Of a DNA stretch of 64,000 nucleotides, positions 28,224 to 35,920 are shown one piece after another (position 1 is the stretch's first letter; each line of letters begins with the position of its first letter). Source of the stretch: Vibrio spartinae (lineage in GTDB: Bacteria; Pseudomonadota; Gammaproteobacteria; Enterobacterales; Vibrionaceae). A program made the position numbers and the translations under genes. Under the pieces are notes generated by a model. The model saw nothing but the letters and a program-made list of their open reading frames with translations. It made no database searches and was not told where the DNA came from. Location of the stretch: the NCBI RefSeq assembly GCF_024347135.1, contig NZ_AP024907.1, positions 2,161,001 through 2,225,000 on the forward strand, written 5' to 3'.

Positions 28224-28501
28224 TTTTTAATACGTTCCAGTACATTAGCCCGAGCGTCTTCGTTGGAAACTCCCATACCTGAAGCAAGTTGTGCTTCTGC
28301 CGCTCGCATTTCTTCAAGTAATTCTATTTTTTCTTGCATTGCTTCATATTCTTCTACATCCAGAACCACAGCAACCCCCTTGCCCCTTTGAGTAATCACC
28401 AACGGACGCCGAGTCTCATTGATTTGTTTGATAAACGAAGCCACACCTGAACGAAACTCAGATAACGGTTTGATGTCTTGGTCAAAGCGAATACGTTTCA
28501 T
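28220..28501 (-). CDS. Phd/YefM-family antitoxin
   Basis: A 93-residue antitoxin: MKRIRFDQDIKPLSEFRSGVASFIKQINETRRPLVITQRGKGVAVVLDVEEYEAMQEK is the Phd DNA-binding fold, and the C-terminal part should wrap the toxin. The frame is open to 28669, but the conserved start and a palindrome at 28516-28537 fix the ATG at 28501. It precedes the toxin in the operon, as is usual, and should repress its own promoter. Confidence 0.88.
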   Translation of the reverse strand: MKRIRFDQDIKPLSEFRSGVASFIKQINETRRPLVITQRGKGVAVVLDVEEYEAMQEKIELLEEMRAAEAQLASGMGVSNEDARANVLERIKK

Positions 28502-28515
28502 TGCAAAAGTCTCTA

Positions 28516-28537
28516 TTTGTACATAATTACGTACAAA
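28516..28537. promoter_or_regulatory. Palindromic operator of the toxin-antitoxin operon
   Basis: TTTGTAC and GTACAAA arms flank ATAATTAC; the whole 22 bp is symmetrical at 20 positions. It lies 15 bp upstream of the antitoxin start, where Phd-type antitoxins normally bind. Confidence 0.75.
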
Positions 28538-28632
28538 TAATAGTTCAACTAACCGTAACAAACAAGGTAGCAGGGAAGCCAGCTTGAAATGATTAAATTG
28601 TGGTTTGGTGTGACCAATAGTAAATCTGTTAG

Positions 28633-29118
28633 TTTGGGACGCAATTACGTTCCTCGATTTCATTAGCATCTCCGACTGAGCCCCAGGTACTTTTTCATGG
28701 CCGAAAAAGTACCCAAAAATGCCTAGGGTTTGAGTTCAGCGCACGTAATCAGGGTCGGATTGATTCGCATCCTGCTCAAGATTTTTTGTTAGGGGATAAT
28801 TGAAAAATCCTCCATGATTTTTCACCCTGAGAGCATCGATCAATTGAGCTTTGTTGATTCAATCTTTCACTTTATTCAAATCAACCACCCAAGAAAACCA
28901 TTCAAGGAAGAATGGTTAAGCTTTTCCGGGCAGGACGCCCGTAAAAGCTGGTTCTGGACAACGCACGACCAAGCCAAACAAAAAAGATTTTCTGGTGACT
29001 CTTGCATCTTGGCAAGAGTAACTGGCGCACAGAACACCGATACCTCTGAAATTGAGGAACGCAATTGTGCGTCAAACTGCAACGCCGGAGGCTGGAAAAG
29101 TAAAAGGATGATGCTGAG
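28633..29118 (+). repeat. Multi-hairpin repeat, unit D
   Basis: A 486 bp unit. Its first stem is GGTACTTTTTC/GAAAAAGTACC, differing from units A-C at both partners of several pairs. An extra TTTTTTGTTAGGGGATAA segment lengthens it. Confidence 0.9.
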
Positions 29119-29578
29119 TTTGGGACGCAATGACCGTCTTCGATCTCATTAGCATCTCCAACTGCGCCCCAGTTACTTTTGATAAATGTCAAAAGTAACC
29201 AAAAGCATCTTTTTGGGTTCAGCGCGCGTAATCAGGGGCGCTTTTATTCGCTCCTGCTCAGCTCTTTTGTTAGGGAATTGCTTAAAATTCATCCCTGAAT
29301 TTTACCCTAAGAACATCGATCAAGTTGGCTTCGCCTTAAAGAGATTTCACCCAATTCAAACAAACCACCAATCAAAGAAAACCATTCAAGGAAGAATGGT
29401 TAAGCTTTTCCGGGCAGGACGCCCGTAAAAGCTGGTTCTGGAAAGCGTGCGACCAAGCCAAACAAAAAAAGATTTTCTGGTTACGCTTGCATCTCTGCAA
29501 GAGTAACTGGCGCACAGAACACCAATATCCCTGAAACCGAAAAACGCAATTGTGCGTCAAATTTGGGAGCCGGATACT
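29119..29578 (+). repeat. Multi-hairpin repeat, unit E
   Basis: A unit of about 460 bp abutting unit D. It ends at GGGAGCCGGA beside the nucleotidyltransferase-HEPN gene. Confidence 0.9.
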
Positions 29579-29603
29579 GAGAGAATCAAAATACAACGAT
29601 CAC

Positions 29604-30482
29604 TTAATCCCCTATTCTCCCCCGACAAACCTGTTCGGTTAATGCCTGCAACCTCTGCACCTCTGCCACCAAATAATTCAATTCTTCTTCAGTAATTTCG
29701 TAGTGCGCAGAATAACGCGCATCAATATACGCCCGTTGCAGACGCCGGAAGCTGCGGCGGTGGAATTTATTATCCATCGGGAAAATCTCAGCAAAGGCCG
29801 AATCAATCTGTGCACACAGATTACCGAGTTTCTCGATATTGTGAGACTTCGGCAAGTAGTTGGTACAAGTGAGCAATGTACAGGCAAAGAGTTTTTCTGT
29901 GACTTGATGAAGCGTAAAAGCGGCATCGTGAATCATTGATTTTTCAAACGCGAAATGAAACATTTTTAACCCGCTACATGAACGCTTAAACCAGTGTTCA
30001 TAATGCTTACGGGCTATCTCTCGCAGCTCTTCCTCACTCAAATCTCCCGGCTCCGCCAACGGTTTCGGCGTCGCGGCAAACAGTTCGATTCCCTCTTCGC
30101 GAATATCCTTAAAAAAATAGTGACCCTGTTGCAATCGTTCATTCACTTCCTGCAAATCATGAACAATCAAACCCAACGGTGCCGATTTCACTTTGCGATC
30201 AATTTGCTCTTCGGCCCGCTGCCAGACTACATAATCCTCCACCAAGGCGGCTTTATTAACGATCACCAGAATATCGTAATCGCTGATATAACCGTTAACC
30301 GGATCCTTGACCCAACTGCCTTTTGCGTGGCTGCCGAACAGAATAATTTTCAGAATGCGAAACTCACTCTTACTGCCCTGCTTGCCTTGCAGGTAATCTT
30401 CCAATGTATCACGCAGAATCGTTGAGATGTCCGCCAGCTCACGCTGTTTATATTCGGGCAGATGGTCGAGGGATGTTTTCAT
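29604..30482 (-). CDS. Fused nucleotidyltransferase-HEPN protein (MNT-HEPN type)
   Basis: A 292-residue protein in two parts. The N-terminal half is a minimal nucleotidyltransferase with the motif FGSHAKGSW and the metal-binding SDYDILVIV. The C-terminal half is a HEPN helical domain containing FHFAFEKSMIHDAAFTLHQVTEKLF and YIDARYSAHYEITEEEL, the family's usual ending. Separate MNT and HEPN proteins form toxin-antitoxin pairs in which the transferase AMPylates and silences the HEPN RNase. Here both are in one chain, so the partner roles would be internal. It lies alone between repeat units E and F with the nuclease genes. Confidence 0.85.
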   Translation of the reverse strand: MKTSLDHLPEYKQRELADISTILRDTLEDYLQGKQGSKSEFRILKIILFGSHAKGSWVKDPVNGYISDYDILVIVNKAALVEDYVVWQRAEEQIDRKVKSAPLGLIVHDLQEVNERLQQGHYFFKDIREEGIELFAATPKPLAEPGDLSEEELREIARKHYEHWFKRSCSGLKMFHFAFEKSMIHDAAFTLHQVTEKLFACTLLTCTNYLPKSHNIEKLGNLCAQIDSAFAEIFPMDNKFHRRSFRRLQRAYIDARYSAHYEITEEELNYLVAEVQRLQALTEQVCRGRIGD

Positions 30483-30674
30483 AATCGCAGTATTGAGGCT
30501 TGTTGTGGACGAATAGCACTAGCATAAAAGAAGCGACTGACAAAGAATACCATCACCATTCGTTTTACATTGTTCCTTGAGAGAAAATGCGATGCAATTC
30601 AAAGGAGTAGCTATTCGTATTTATCTTGAGCCATGTCTATCCAGAGGCTGGGAAGGTAAAATAGTATCAAAAAT

Positions 30675-31127
30675 TCAATTGTTGGGAGAAGCACTGAAAC
30701 GAACGTCTGCAATCTTATCTGGATCACTATTATCGATAGAGAAAGTTATTCTGTAAAATTCACGGTTGTACCTTAACCAGCCCTTTTTTATTAAACCGGG
30801 AATCTTCTTCGCTTTCCCTATCTCATCAGGCTCTCCTAATGTGTTAAGCACATCATGAATCACAGTAGATTGATTAAAAAAGATTAACTCTGTCGCAATA
30901 TAGCGAACACAAACAGCGCTATCAGGCGATAATGAAAAAATCAGCGTCTTCAATCGATAATCACGATCAAAAATCATGTTCACATGACCGTCACAACAAA
31001 CAATGTCATGTCTTTCATCTAACACTTCATCAAACTGAGGAACGTTTCCACCGATTACAGCCATGAACGACGAATCATGCACAAGTTCTTGATAAGTTTG
31101 ATTGAGCCACTGAGTTGGTTTAGTCAT
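30675..31127 (-). CDS. Probable immunity protein for the pyocin-domain nuclease
   Basis: A 150-residue acidic protein with no signal peptide, MTKPTQWLNQTYQELVHDSSFMAVIGG... ending KIADVRFSASPNN. It begins eight bases inside the 3' end of the nuclease gene, the standard place for an immunity gene. I do not identify its family with certainty. The role is inferred from position and size. Confidence 0.65.
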   Translation of the reverse strand: MTKPTQWLNQTYQELVHDSSFMAVIGGNVPQFDEVLDERHDIVCCDGHVNMIFDRDYRLKTLIFSLSPDSAVCVRYIATELIFFNQSTVIHDVLNTLGEPDEIGKAKKIPGLIKKGWLRYNREFYRITFSIDNSDPDKIADVRFSASPNN

Positions 31128-32694
31128 ATAACCCCGCTTCTTTATTTAATCTATGCAGTTTATCAAATGTATTATCAATATCGTTCTTACTGTATCCATG
31201 TTGCGCTAAGCAACCACGAATTGCCTTCATATCTTTGTTAGCCGCTGTCTCTAAATCTAAAGCATCAAGTGAACTTTGCTTATCAGTATTTCGTCCTCCA
31301 TACGTACGGGAACATTTTCTATGAATCTCATTCGGTATGGTAAGCCCATTTGTAGTATTTTTTAAAGCCCGGATTTCAGCGGCTGTTAAATCCTCACCAT
31401 CGCTTGAAGCCCACTTTTCAATCGCCTTAAATGAAGGAATATGATCAATGTCCATCCCATCTTTCGCACTTCTTGCCGCCAGCTCGCCATAAGTCCCAAC
31501 TTCCAACGGTTTTACTTTTGGCTTATCCGTTTTCTGATACACCACATACAACGGTGGTAACCCGGTCTCAGCCGGAAAGGTCAGAATATAGTCTTGTAAA
31601 TCCGCATCCGCGATTGGCGTGATGTAGGTGTTATCAAATGCTTGGCCTTGCTCCGCTTGCGGATGGATCCAGATATCGAATTTTTCCATCTCCGGGATCG
31701 GATTAACCAGAATCGGTTTGCCGCCGAAATCGCCGCTAATCGGCACCCATTCAATGGTGACATCCGGCTCTAACGCAACGACAAACTGCTCACCGACCCG
31801 TTTGACTTCACGCTTGGGAATCATCGCCCCATTGACGTGATAGCCGTAAATCCGGCCTTCCGTATTGAAACCCAAGCGGATATTGGTTTCAACCCTGTCT
31901 TTCTCGCGAATATCTTCTGCACTGTAGAGCGTGCTGTCAGCGAATTTATTGGGCACAAATGCGGCCAACACTCCGGCTCGCCCAATGATTTTCATCGCCA
32001 GTCCCGGCAGTTCTGCCAGCGCTGCACCGCCAATACGTGCTAAAAACGCGTCTTCAGAAGCAGCACTGATCCCCTGCCCGACGGCAATTGTATAAGCCGC
32101 ATAATCCCCCAGCGAAGAAAGTGACTCTCGTTGTGTGCCGATGTCACATCTACCTCTCGGCACCAGAGCGGATTTGGCGAAACGGGAGGGTTTGGCTGGT
32201 GGCTGGTTAAATGCGTTTTGCCATGCGGATGAAGGCAGTGGGATTTTATCCTGCTCCCGTAACCGCTCCTGACGTTGTTTGTTCAGACGCGCTGCTAAAG
32301 TGAGTTTCACGGGTTCACGTTCGACATAAGGCTCGGTAGAAACTGAGGCATTCACACTGCCGGAATAAGTTGAACCAATGCCATGATTGACCAATTCAAC
32401 TCTGGCGGTATAAGCCTTGAAGGCTAATGAATCGAGATGAGGCTCAACCGCAGGATTCACTCGCCAATATTGATTGCCCCATTCATCCCTATCCTGAATG
32501 AGTAACGGAATCGACGGCACATCCGTCAGTAATACCTGATGGGCGCTGCGAAGCTGTCCGAGAAAATCAGCAAAGCGCATTCCAGCAGGGATAACGGATT
32601 TCACATCTGACTCTCTTAGAGAAGTGAAGTCTCCTTCAACCTGAGCAAATTCATATCTCATCAGGTTGTAAATTTGAGTGGTTTGATCGTTCAT
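31120..32694 (-). CDS. S-type pyocin-domain protein with C-terminal HNH-like nuclease
   Basis: A 524-residue polymorphic toxin. The middle (about 130-330) matches the pyocin-S/colicin carrier domain (LGDYAAYTIAVGQGISAASEDAFLARIGGAALAELPG and YHVNGAMIPKREVKRVG). The tail begins with PLEVGTYGELAARSAKDGMDIDHIPS near residue 415 and continues to EIHRKCSRTYGGRN near 459, which looks like an HNH-type DNase region. The N-terminal about 130 residues are not recognised and there is no signal peptide. It could be a bacteriocin released by lysis or a type VI secretion cargo effector; no secretion genes are nearby. The immunity gene overlaps its 3' end. Confidence 0.8.
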   Translation of the reverse strand: MNDQTTQIYNLMRYEFAQVEGDFTSLRESDVKSVIPAGMRFADFLGQLRSAHQVLLTDVPSIPLLIQDRDEWGNQYWRVNPAVEPHLDSLAFKAYTARVELVNHGIGSTYSGSVNASVSTEPYVEREPVKLTLAARLNKQRQERLREQDKIPLPSSAWQNAFNQPPAKPSRFAKSALVPRGRCDIGTQRESLSSLGDYAAYTIAVGQGISAASEDAFLARIGGAALAELPGLAMKIIGRAGVLAAFVPNKFADSTLYSAEDIREKDRVETNIRLGFNTEGRIYGYHVNGAMIPKREVKRVGEQFVVALEPDVTIEWVPISGDFGGKPILVNPIPEMEKFDIWIHPQAEQGQAFDNTYITPIADADLQDYILTFPAETGLPPLYVVYQKTDKPKVKPLEVGTYGELAARSAKDGMDIDHIPSFKAIEKWASSDGEDLTAAEIRALKNTTNGLTIPNEIHRKCSRTYGGRNTDKQSSLDALDLETAANKDMKAIRGCLAQHGYSKNDIDNTFDKLHRLNKEAGLYD

Positions 32695-32899
32695 TGACGT
32701 TGTTGGCTGAGCCGTAATTGTTTTATCGATGGATGCTTATTGATACTCGTTTATTGATAATTTTGTTTTCATATGAATCTATAATTATACTCGATAGAGT
32801 TTATAAGTCATATTTGAATTTGGTTTCCTGATAGGGAAAAGGTTATTTTTGGAATGGGGGTAACATGAAATAAAGGGGGATATTAGGATTGGATTGTGG

Positions 32900-33366
32900 T
32901 TTGGTGCGCAATTACTTTTCTCGATCTCATTAGCATCTCCGACTGCGCCCCAGTTCCTTTTGATAGATGTCAACAGGAACCAAAAGCATCTTTTTTGGGT
33001 TCAGTGCGCGTTATCAGGGTCGGATTGATTCGCATCCTGCTCAAGATTTTTTGTTAGGGGATAATTGAAAAATCCTCCATGATTTTTCACCCTGAGAGCA
33101 TCGATCAATTGAGCTTTGTTGATTCAATGTTTCACTTTATTCAAATCAACCACCCAACCAAGAAAATCATTCAAGGAAGAATGATTAAGCTTTTCCGGGC
33201 AGGACGCCCGTAAAAGCTGGTTCTGGACAACGCGTAACCAAACCAAACAAAAAAGATTTTCTGGTTACGCTTGCATCTTGGCAAGAGTAACTGGCGCACA
33301 GAGCACCGATGCCTCTGAAATCACTGACGCTGATTGTGCGTCATATTTCGAGGCCGGAGGCTAAAA
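32900..33366 (+). repeat. Multi-hairpin repeat, unit F
   Basis: A 467 bp unit between the nuclease gene and the second acyltransferase. Its first stem is GTTCCTTTTGA/TCAACAGGAAC and its third is AATCATTC/GAATGATT. Confidence 0.9.
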
Positions 33367-33443
33367 ATGACAAGCTCAATCATCTTAATTTATTCTTCAA
33401 CACGTCCATGCTGAGAATCTCGTAGCGAGGGAAATGTAGGTAC

Positions 33444-33908
33444 TTACGGTAAGTCTCTTAACTTTCTGGCCGGATTTCCCGCGTAGATCCCTTTCTCAGT
33501 AATGTCCTTCGTCACCACACTCCCGGCACCAATCACAGCGCCATCACAGATATCAACAGGCAGCACGGTTGCATTCGAGCCGATGATAACGTTGTCTGCG
33601 ATCACGGTGCGCCCCCAATTATCCGGGTTTGGGTCCGGCCGGCCGTTCTTAAAAAGGTCGTTCGCAAACATCACCCCATGCCCGACAAAACAATCATTGC
33701 CAATCGTGACATACTCACAAATGAAAGTGTGCGACTGTATTTTTGTCCGGGCACCAATGACTGAGTTCTTTTGTATTTCGACGAACGGCCCAATAAACAC
33801 GTCATCCTTAAGCTCGCAGCCATAAATATTCGCAGGCTCAACAATCGTAACGTTTTCACCACAGGTTATATCTTTCATTTGAGCTTTTAAAATTCGTGGG
33901 GTTGTCAT
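33444..33908 (-). CDS. Left-handed beta-helix (hexapeptide) acyltransferase, copy 2
   Basis: A 154-residue protein identical to copy 1 (24805) except M for I, T for A and Y for F near residues 12, 53 and 58. The frame is open to 33986, but the start MTTPRILKAQ shared with copy 1 is preferred. The duplication includes about 20 bp beyond the stop codon and part of the upstream region. See copy 1 for the family. Confidence 0.85.
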   Translation of the reverse strand: MTTPRILKAQMKDITCGENVTIVEPANIYGCELKDDVFIGPFVEIQKNSVIGARTKIQSHTFICEYVTIGNDCFVGHGVMFANDLFKNGRPDPNPDNWGRTVIADNVIIGSNATVLPVDICDGAVIGAGSVVTKDITEKGIYAGNPARKLRDLP

Positions 33909-33940
33909 TGTATCTCCAGGAATAGAATGCCCTGCTAAAG

Positions 33941-34010
33941 GTATGAGCAACACAATATCGAAACCGATGAAAATAACGGAATGCATCGTAAAAAGAAAGC
34001 GATGCTCAGG
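33941..34010. repeat. Shared junction sequence, copy 2
   Basis: Contains GTATGAGCAACACAATATCG, AAACCGATGAAAATAACGG and AATGCATCGTAAAAAGAAAG. It abuts the stop codon of the ClbS-like gene. Confidence 0.85.
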
Positions 34011-34011
34011 T

Positions 34012-34548
34012 TTACGACTGCATTTTTAAGTGAGCCCGGAGCTTTTTTAACGCCCAATCATAGTGGCTTGGCATCGCAGATACACAATAACTACCTAAAG
34101 TTGTTGTGCCAGTCCAATTGAAATACTGTTTAGTAAAAAGCGCCTCATCCGTAAAGCCTTTCGCTAACTCAAGCACCGCGTCATGACTTTCCTGTACTAA
34201 ATGTTTTGCTGCCAACAATTCTGTTGCTTGGTGCTTCTCCCAAAACTCAATATTCATTTGTCCGTATGTTTTCCAGTTATATGGTTCAGGAAGAAAGTTG
34301 GCTTGCTGTCCCGCTATGTTTGATTTGACCCATTTGAGTAACAACTGGTGCCATTCGTACAGATGTATCAATACATCGCGAAGATTTCGATCGCGCGCCC
34401 AATGCAATTCCGTTTTGTCCTTATCACTGGAAAAATCAAATTCAGTATTTAATACACTTTCGGGCATTGAATCAATATACCGAAATAGCTTCATGAAATT
34501 CTCATCAGCTTGGTAGATTAACGCTTCCTTTGTCTTTGGTCTCGCCAT
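34012..34548 (-). CDS. ClbS/DfsB-family four-helix-bundle protein
   Basis: A 178-residue protein with the family pattern MARPKTKEALIYQADENFMKLFRYIDSMP, then DRNLRDVLIHLYEWHQLLLKWV, LPEPYNWKTYGQMN and SYCVSAMPSHYDWALKKLRAHLK. This DinB-like group includes ClbS, which protects against the genotoxin colibactin; most members have no known role. GGAG lies six bases before the ATG. Confidence 0.87.
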   Translation of the reverse strand: MARPKTKEALIYQADENFMKLFRYIDSMPESVLNTEFDFSSDKDKTELHWARDRNLRDVLIHLYEWHQLLLKWVKSNIAGQQANFLPEPYNWKTYGQMNIEFWEKHQATELLAAKHLVQESHDAVLELAKGFTDEALFTKQYFNWTGTTTLGSYCVSAMPSHYDWALKKLRAHLKMQS

Positions 34549-34727
34549 AACAAACTCCGTTCATCGTCGACAGATAAGCACTAACGCTCGCATTTGCGGC
34601 TGTTTGAAGTCCAGCGGAAAACCAGTCCGACAACATGGATAAATAGCAATTGACTGACAAAGAACACCACCAACCCTCACTTTATGCACATTACTGGGAA
34701 AAATGCGATTCAATTCAAAGCAATAGT

Positions 34728-34875
34728 TCTGCTTACCCACTATACGGCAGTGAACAAGATTCCTCTGTGAAAACTATTAACATTTATTTCCTAAGCTGCC
34801 TATGCGGCAGTGAACGTAATGCGCTAATACCCGTTATTACAGATAGATTTCTAAGCTGCCTATGCGGCAGTGAAC
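34728..34875 (-). CRISPR. Orphan type I-F mini-CRISPR array, three repeats and two spacers
   Basis: Repeats of 28 bp are at 34728-34755, 34788-34815 and 34848-34875; spacers of exactly 32 bp are at 34756-34787 and 34816-34847. On the minus strand the repeat begins GTTCACTGCCGCATAGGCAG and ends CTTAGAAA, the type I-F consensus. The repeat at 34728 is degenerate in its outer half, which marks the leader-distal end, so the array is read on the minus strand. An AT-rich leader-like segment lies at 34876-35000. No cas genes are in the window. Confidence 0.9.
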
Positions 34876-35010
34876 AATGAACATATCACGAAAAAATAAG
34901 TGGCAGCAAGTGGTTCGCGACAAAAACCCTTTTTTACCTTGTTAAAATCGCCCTCCTGTATCTTGCTGTTTTTATTGGTTATTTTTTAAAGGCAAAAAAA
35001 GAAGGTCTAA

Positions 35011-35321
35011 ATGATTTAAATTTCATCCTGAGTGCATCGATCAAACTGGCTTTTAAAATGTTTCACCCAATTCAAATCAACCACCCAACCAAGAAAATCA
35101 TTCAAGGAAGAATGATTTTCTTGGTTGGGCAGGACGCCCGTAAAAGCTGGTTCTGGACAACATGTGACGCCGTTAAACAAAAAAAGATTTTCTGGTTCGT
35201 CTTTCATCTCTGAAAGATGAACTGGCGCACAGAGTACCAATGCTTCTGAAATTGAGTAACGCAATTGTGCGTCAAAATTTGGGGCCAATGGCTGGGGAAT
35301 ATAAAAATTGAGGTGCAGCGG
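35011..35321 (+). repeat. Multi-hairpin repeat, unit G (5' truncated)
   Basis: Only the last about 310 bp of the unit remain. Its third stem has become a perfect 20 bp hairpin (arms 35084-35103 and 35110-35129, loop AAGGAA). Confidence 0.88.
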
Positions 35322-35806
35322 TTTGGTGCGCAATCACTTTCCTCAATTTCATTAACTTCTTCGACAGCGCCCCAGTTCCTTTTGATGGATGCAAAAGGAA
35401 CCAAAAGCATCTTTTTTGGGTTCAGTGCGCGTTATCAGGGTCGGATTGATTCGCATCCTGCTCAAGATTTTTTGTTAGGGGATAATTGAAAAATCGTCCA
35501 TGATTTTTCCCCCTGAGTCTCGTGACCAATCCAGCTTTTGCTATGTTTCACCCAACGCAAATCAACCACCCAACCAAGAAAATCATTCATGGAAGAATGA
35601 TTAAGCTTTTCCGGGCAGAACGCCCGTAAAAGCTGGTTCTGGACAACGCGTAACCAAGCCAAACAAAAAAAGATTTTCTGGTTCGTCTTTCATCTCTGAA
35701 AGATGAACTGGCGCACAGAGCACCAATGCCTCTGAAACCGCAAAACGTAATTGTGCGTCAAATTTCATAGCCAAAGGCTAGACCAATAAAACTTGTGATG
35801 CAGGTG
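35322..35806 (+). repeat. Multi-hairpin repeat, unit H
   Basis: A 485 bp unit abutting unit G. Its first stem is GTTCCTTTTG/CAAAAGGAAC and its fifth is GTTCGTCTTTCA/TGAAAGATGAAC. Confidence 0.9.
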
Positions 35807-35860
35807 TGTGGGACGCAATCTCGTTTCTCAATTCCAATCACATCCCCGACTGCGCCCCAA
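35807..35860 (+). repeat. Multi-hairpin repeat, unit I (head only)
   Basis: The first 54 bp of a unit, from TGTGGGACGCAATC to GACTGCGCCCCAA, cut off exactly where the shared junction sequence begins. Confidence 0.8.
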
Positions 35861-35910
35861 GTATGAACAACACAATATCGAAACCGATGAAAATAACGGG
35901 ATGCACCGTA
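35861..35910. repeat. Shared junction sequence, copy 3
   Basis: GTATGAACAACACAATATCG and AAACCGATGAAAATAACGGG match copy 2. It joins a broken repeat unit to the stop-codon side of the acyltransferase operon. Confidence 0.8.
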
Positions 35911-35920
35911 AACACGAAAG

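Noticed and set aside
34650..34880. A 76-codon plus-strand frame
   Set aside because: It is the translation of CRISPR repeats and spacers.
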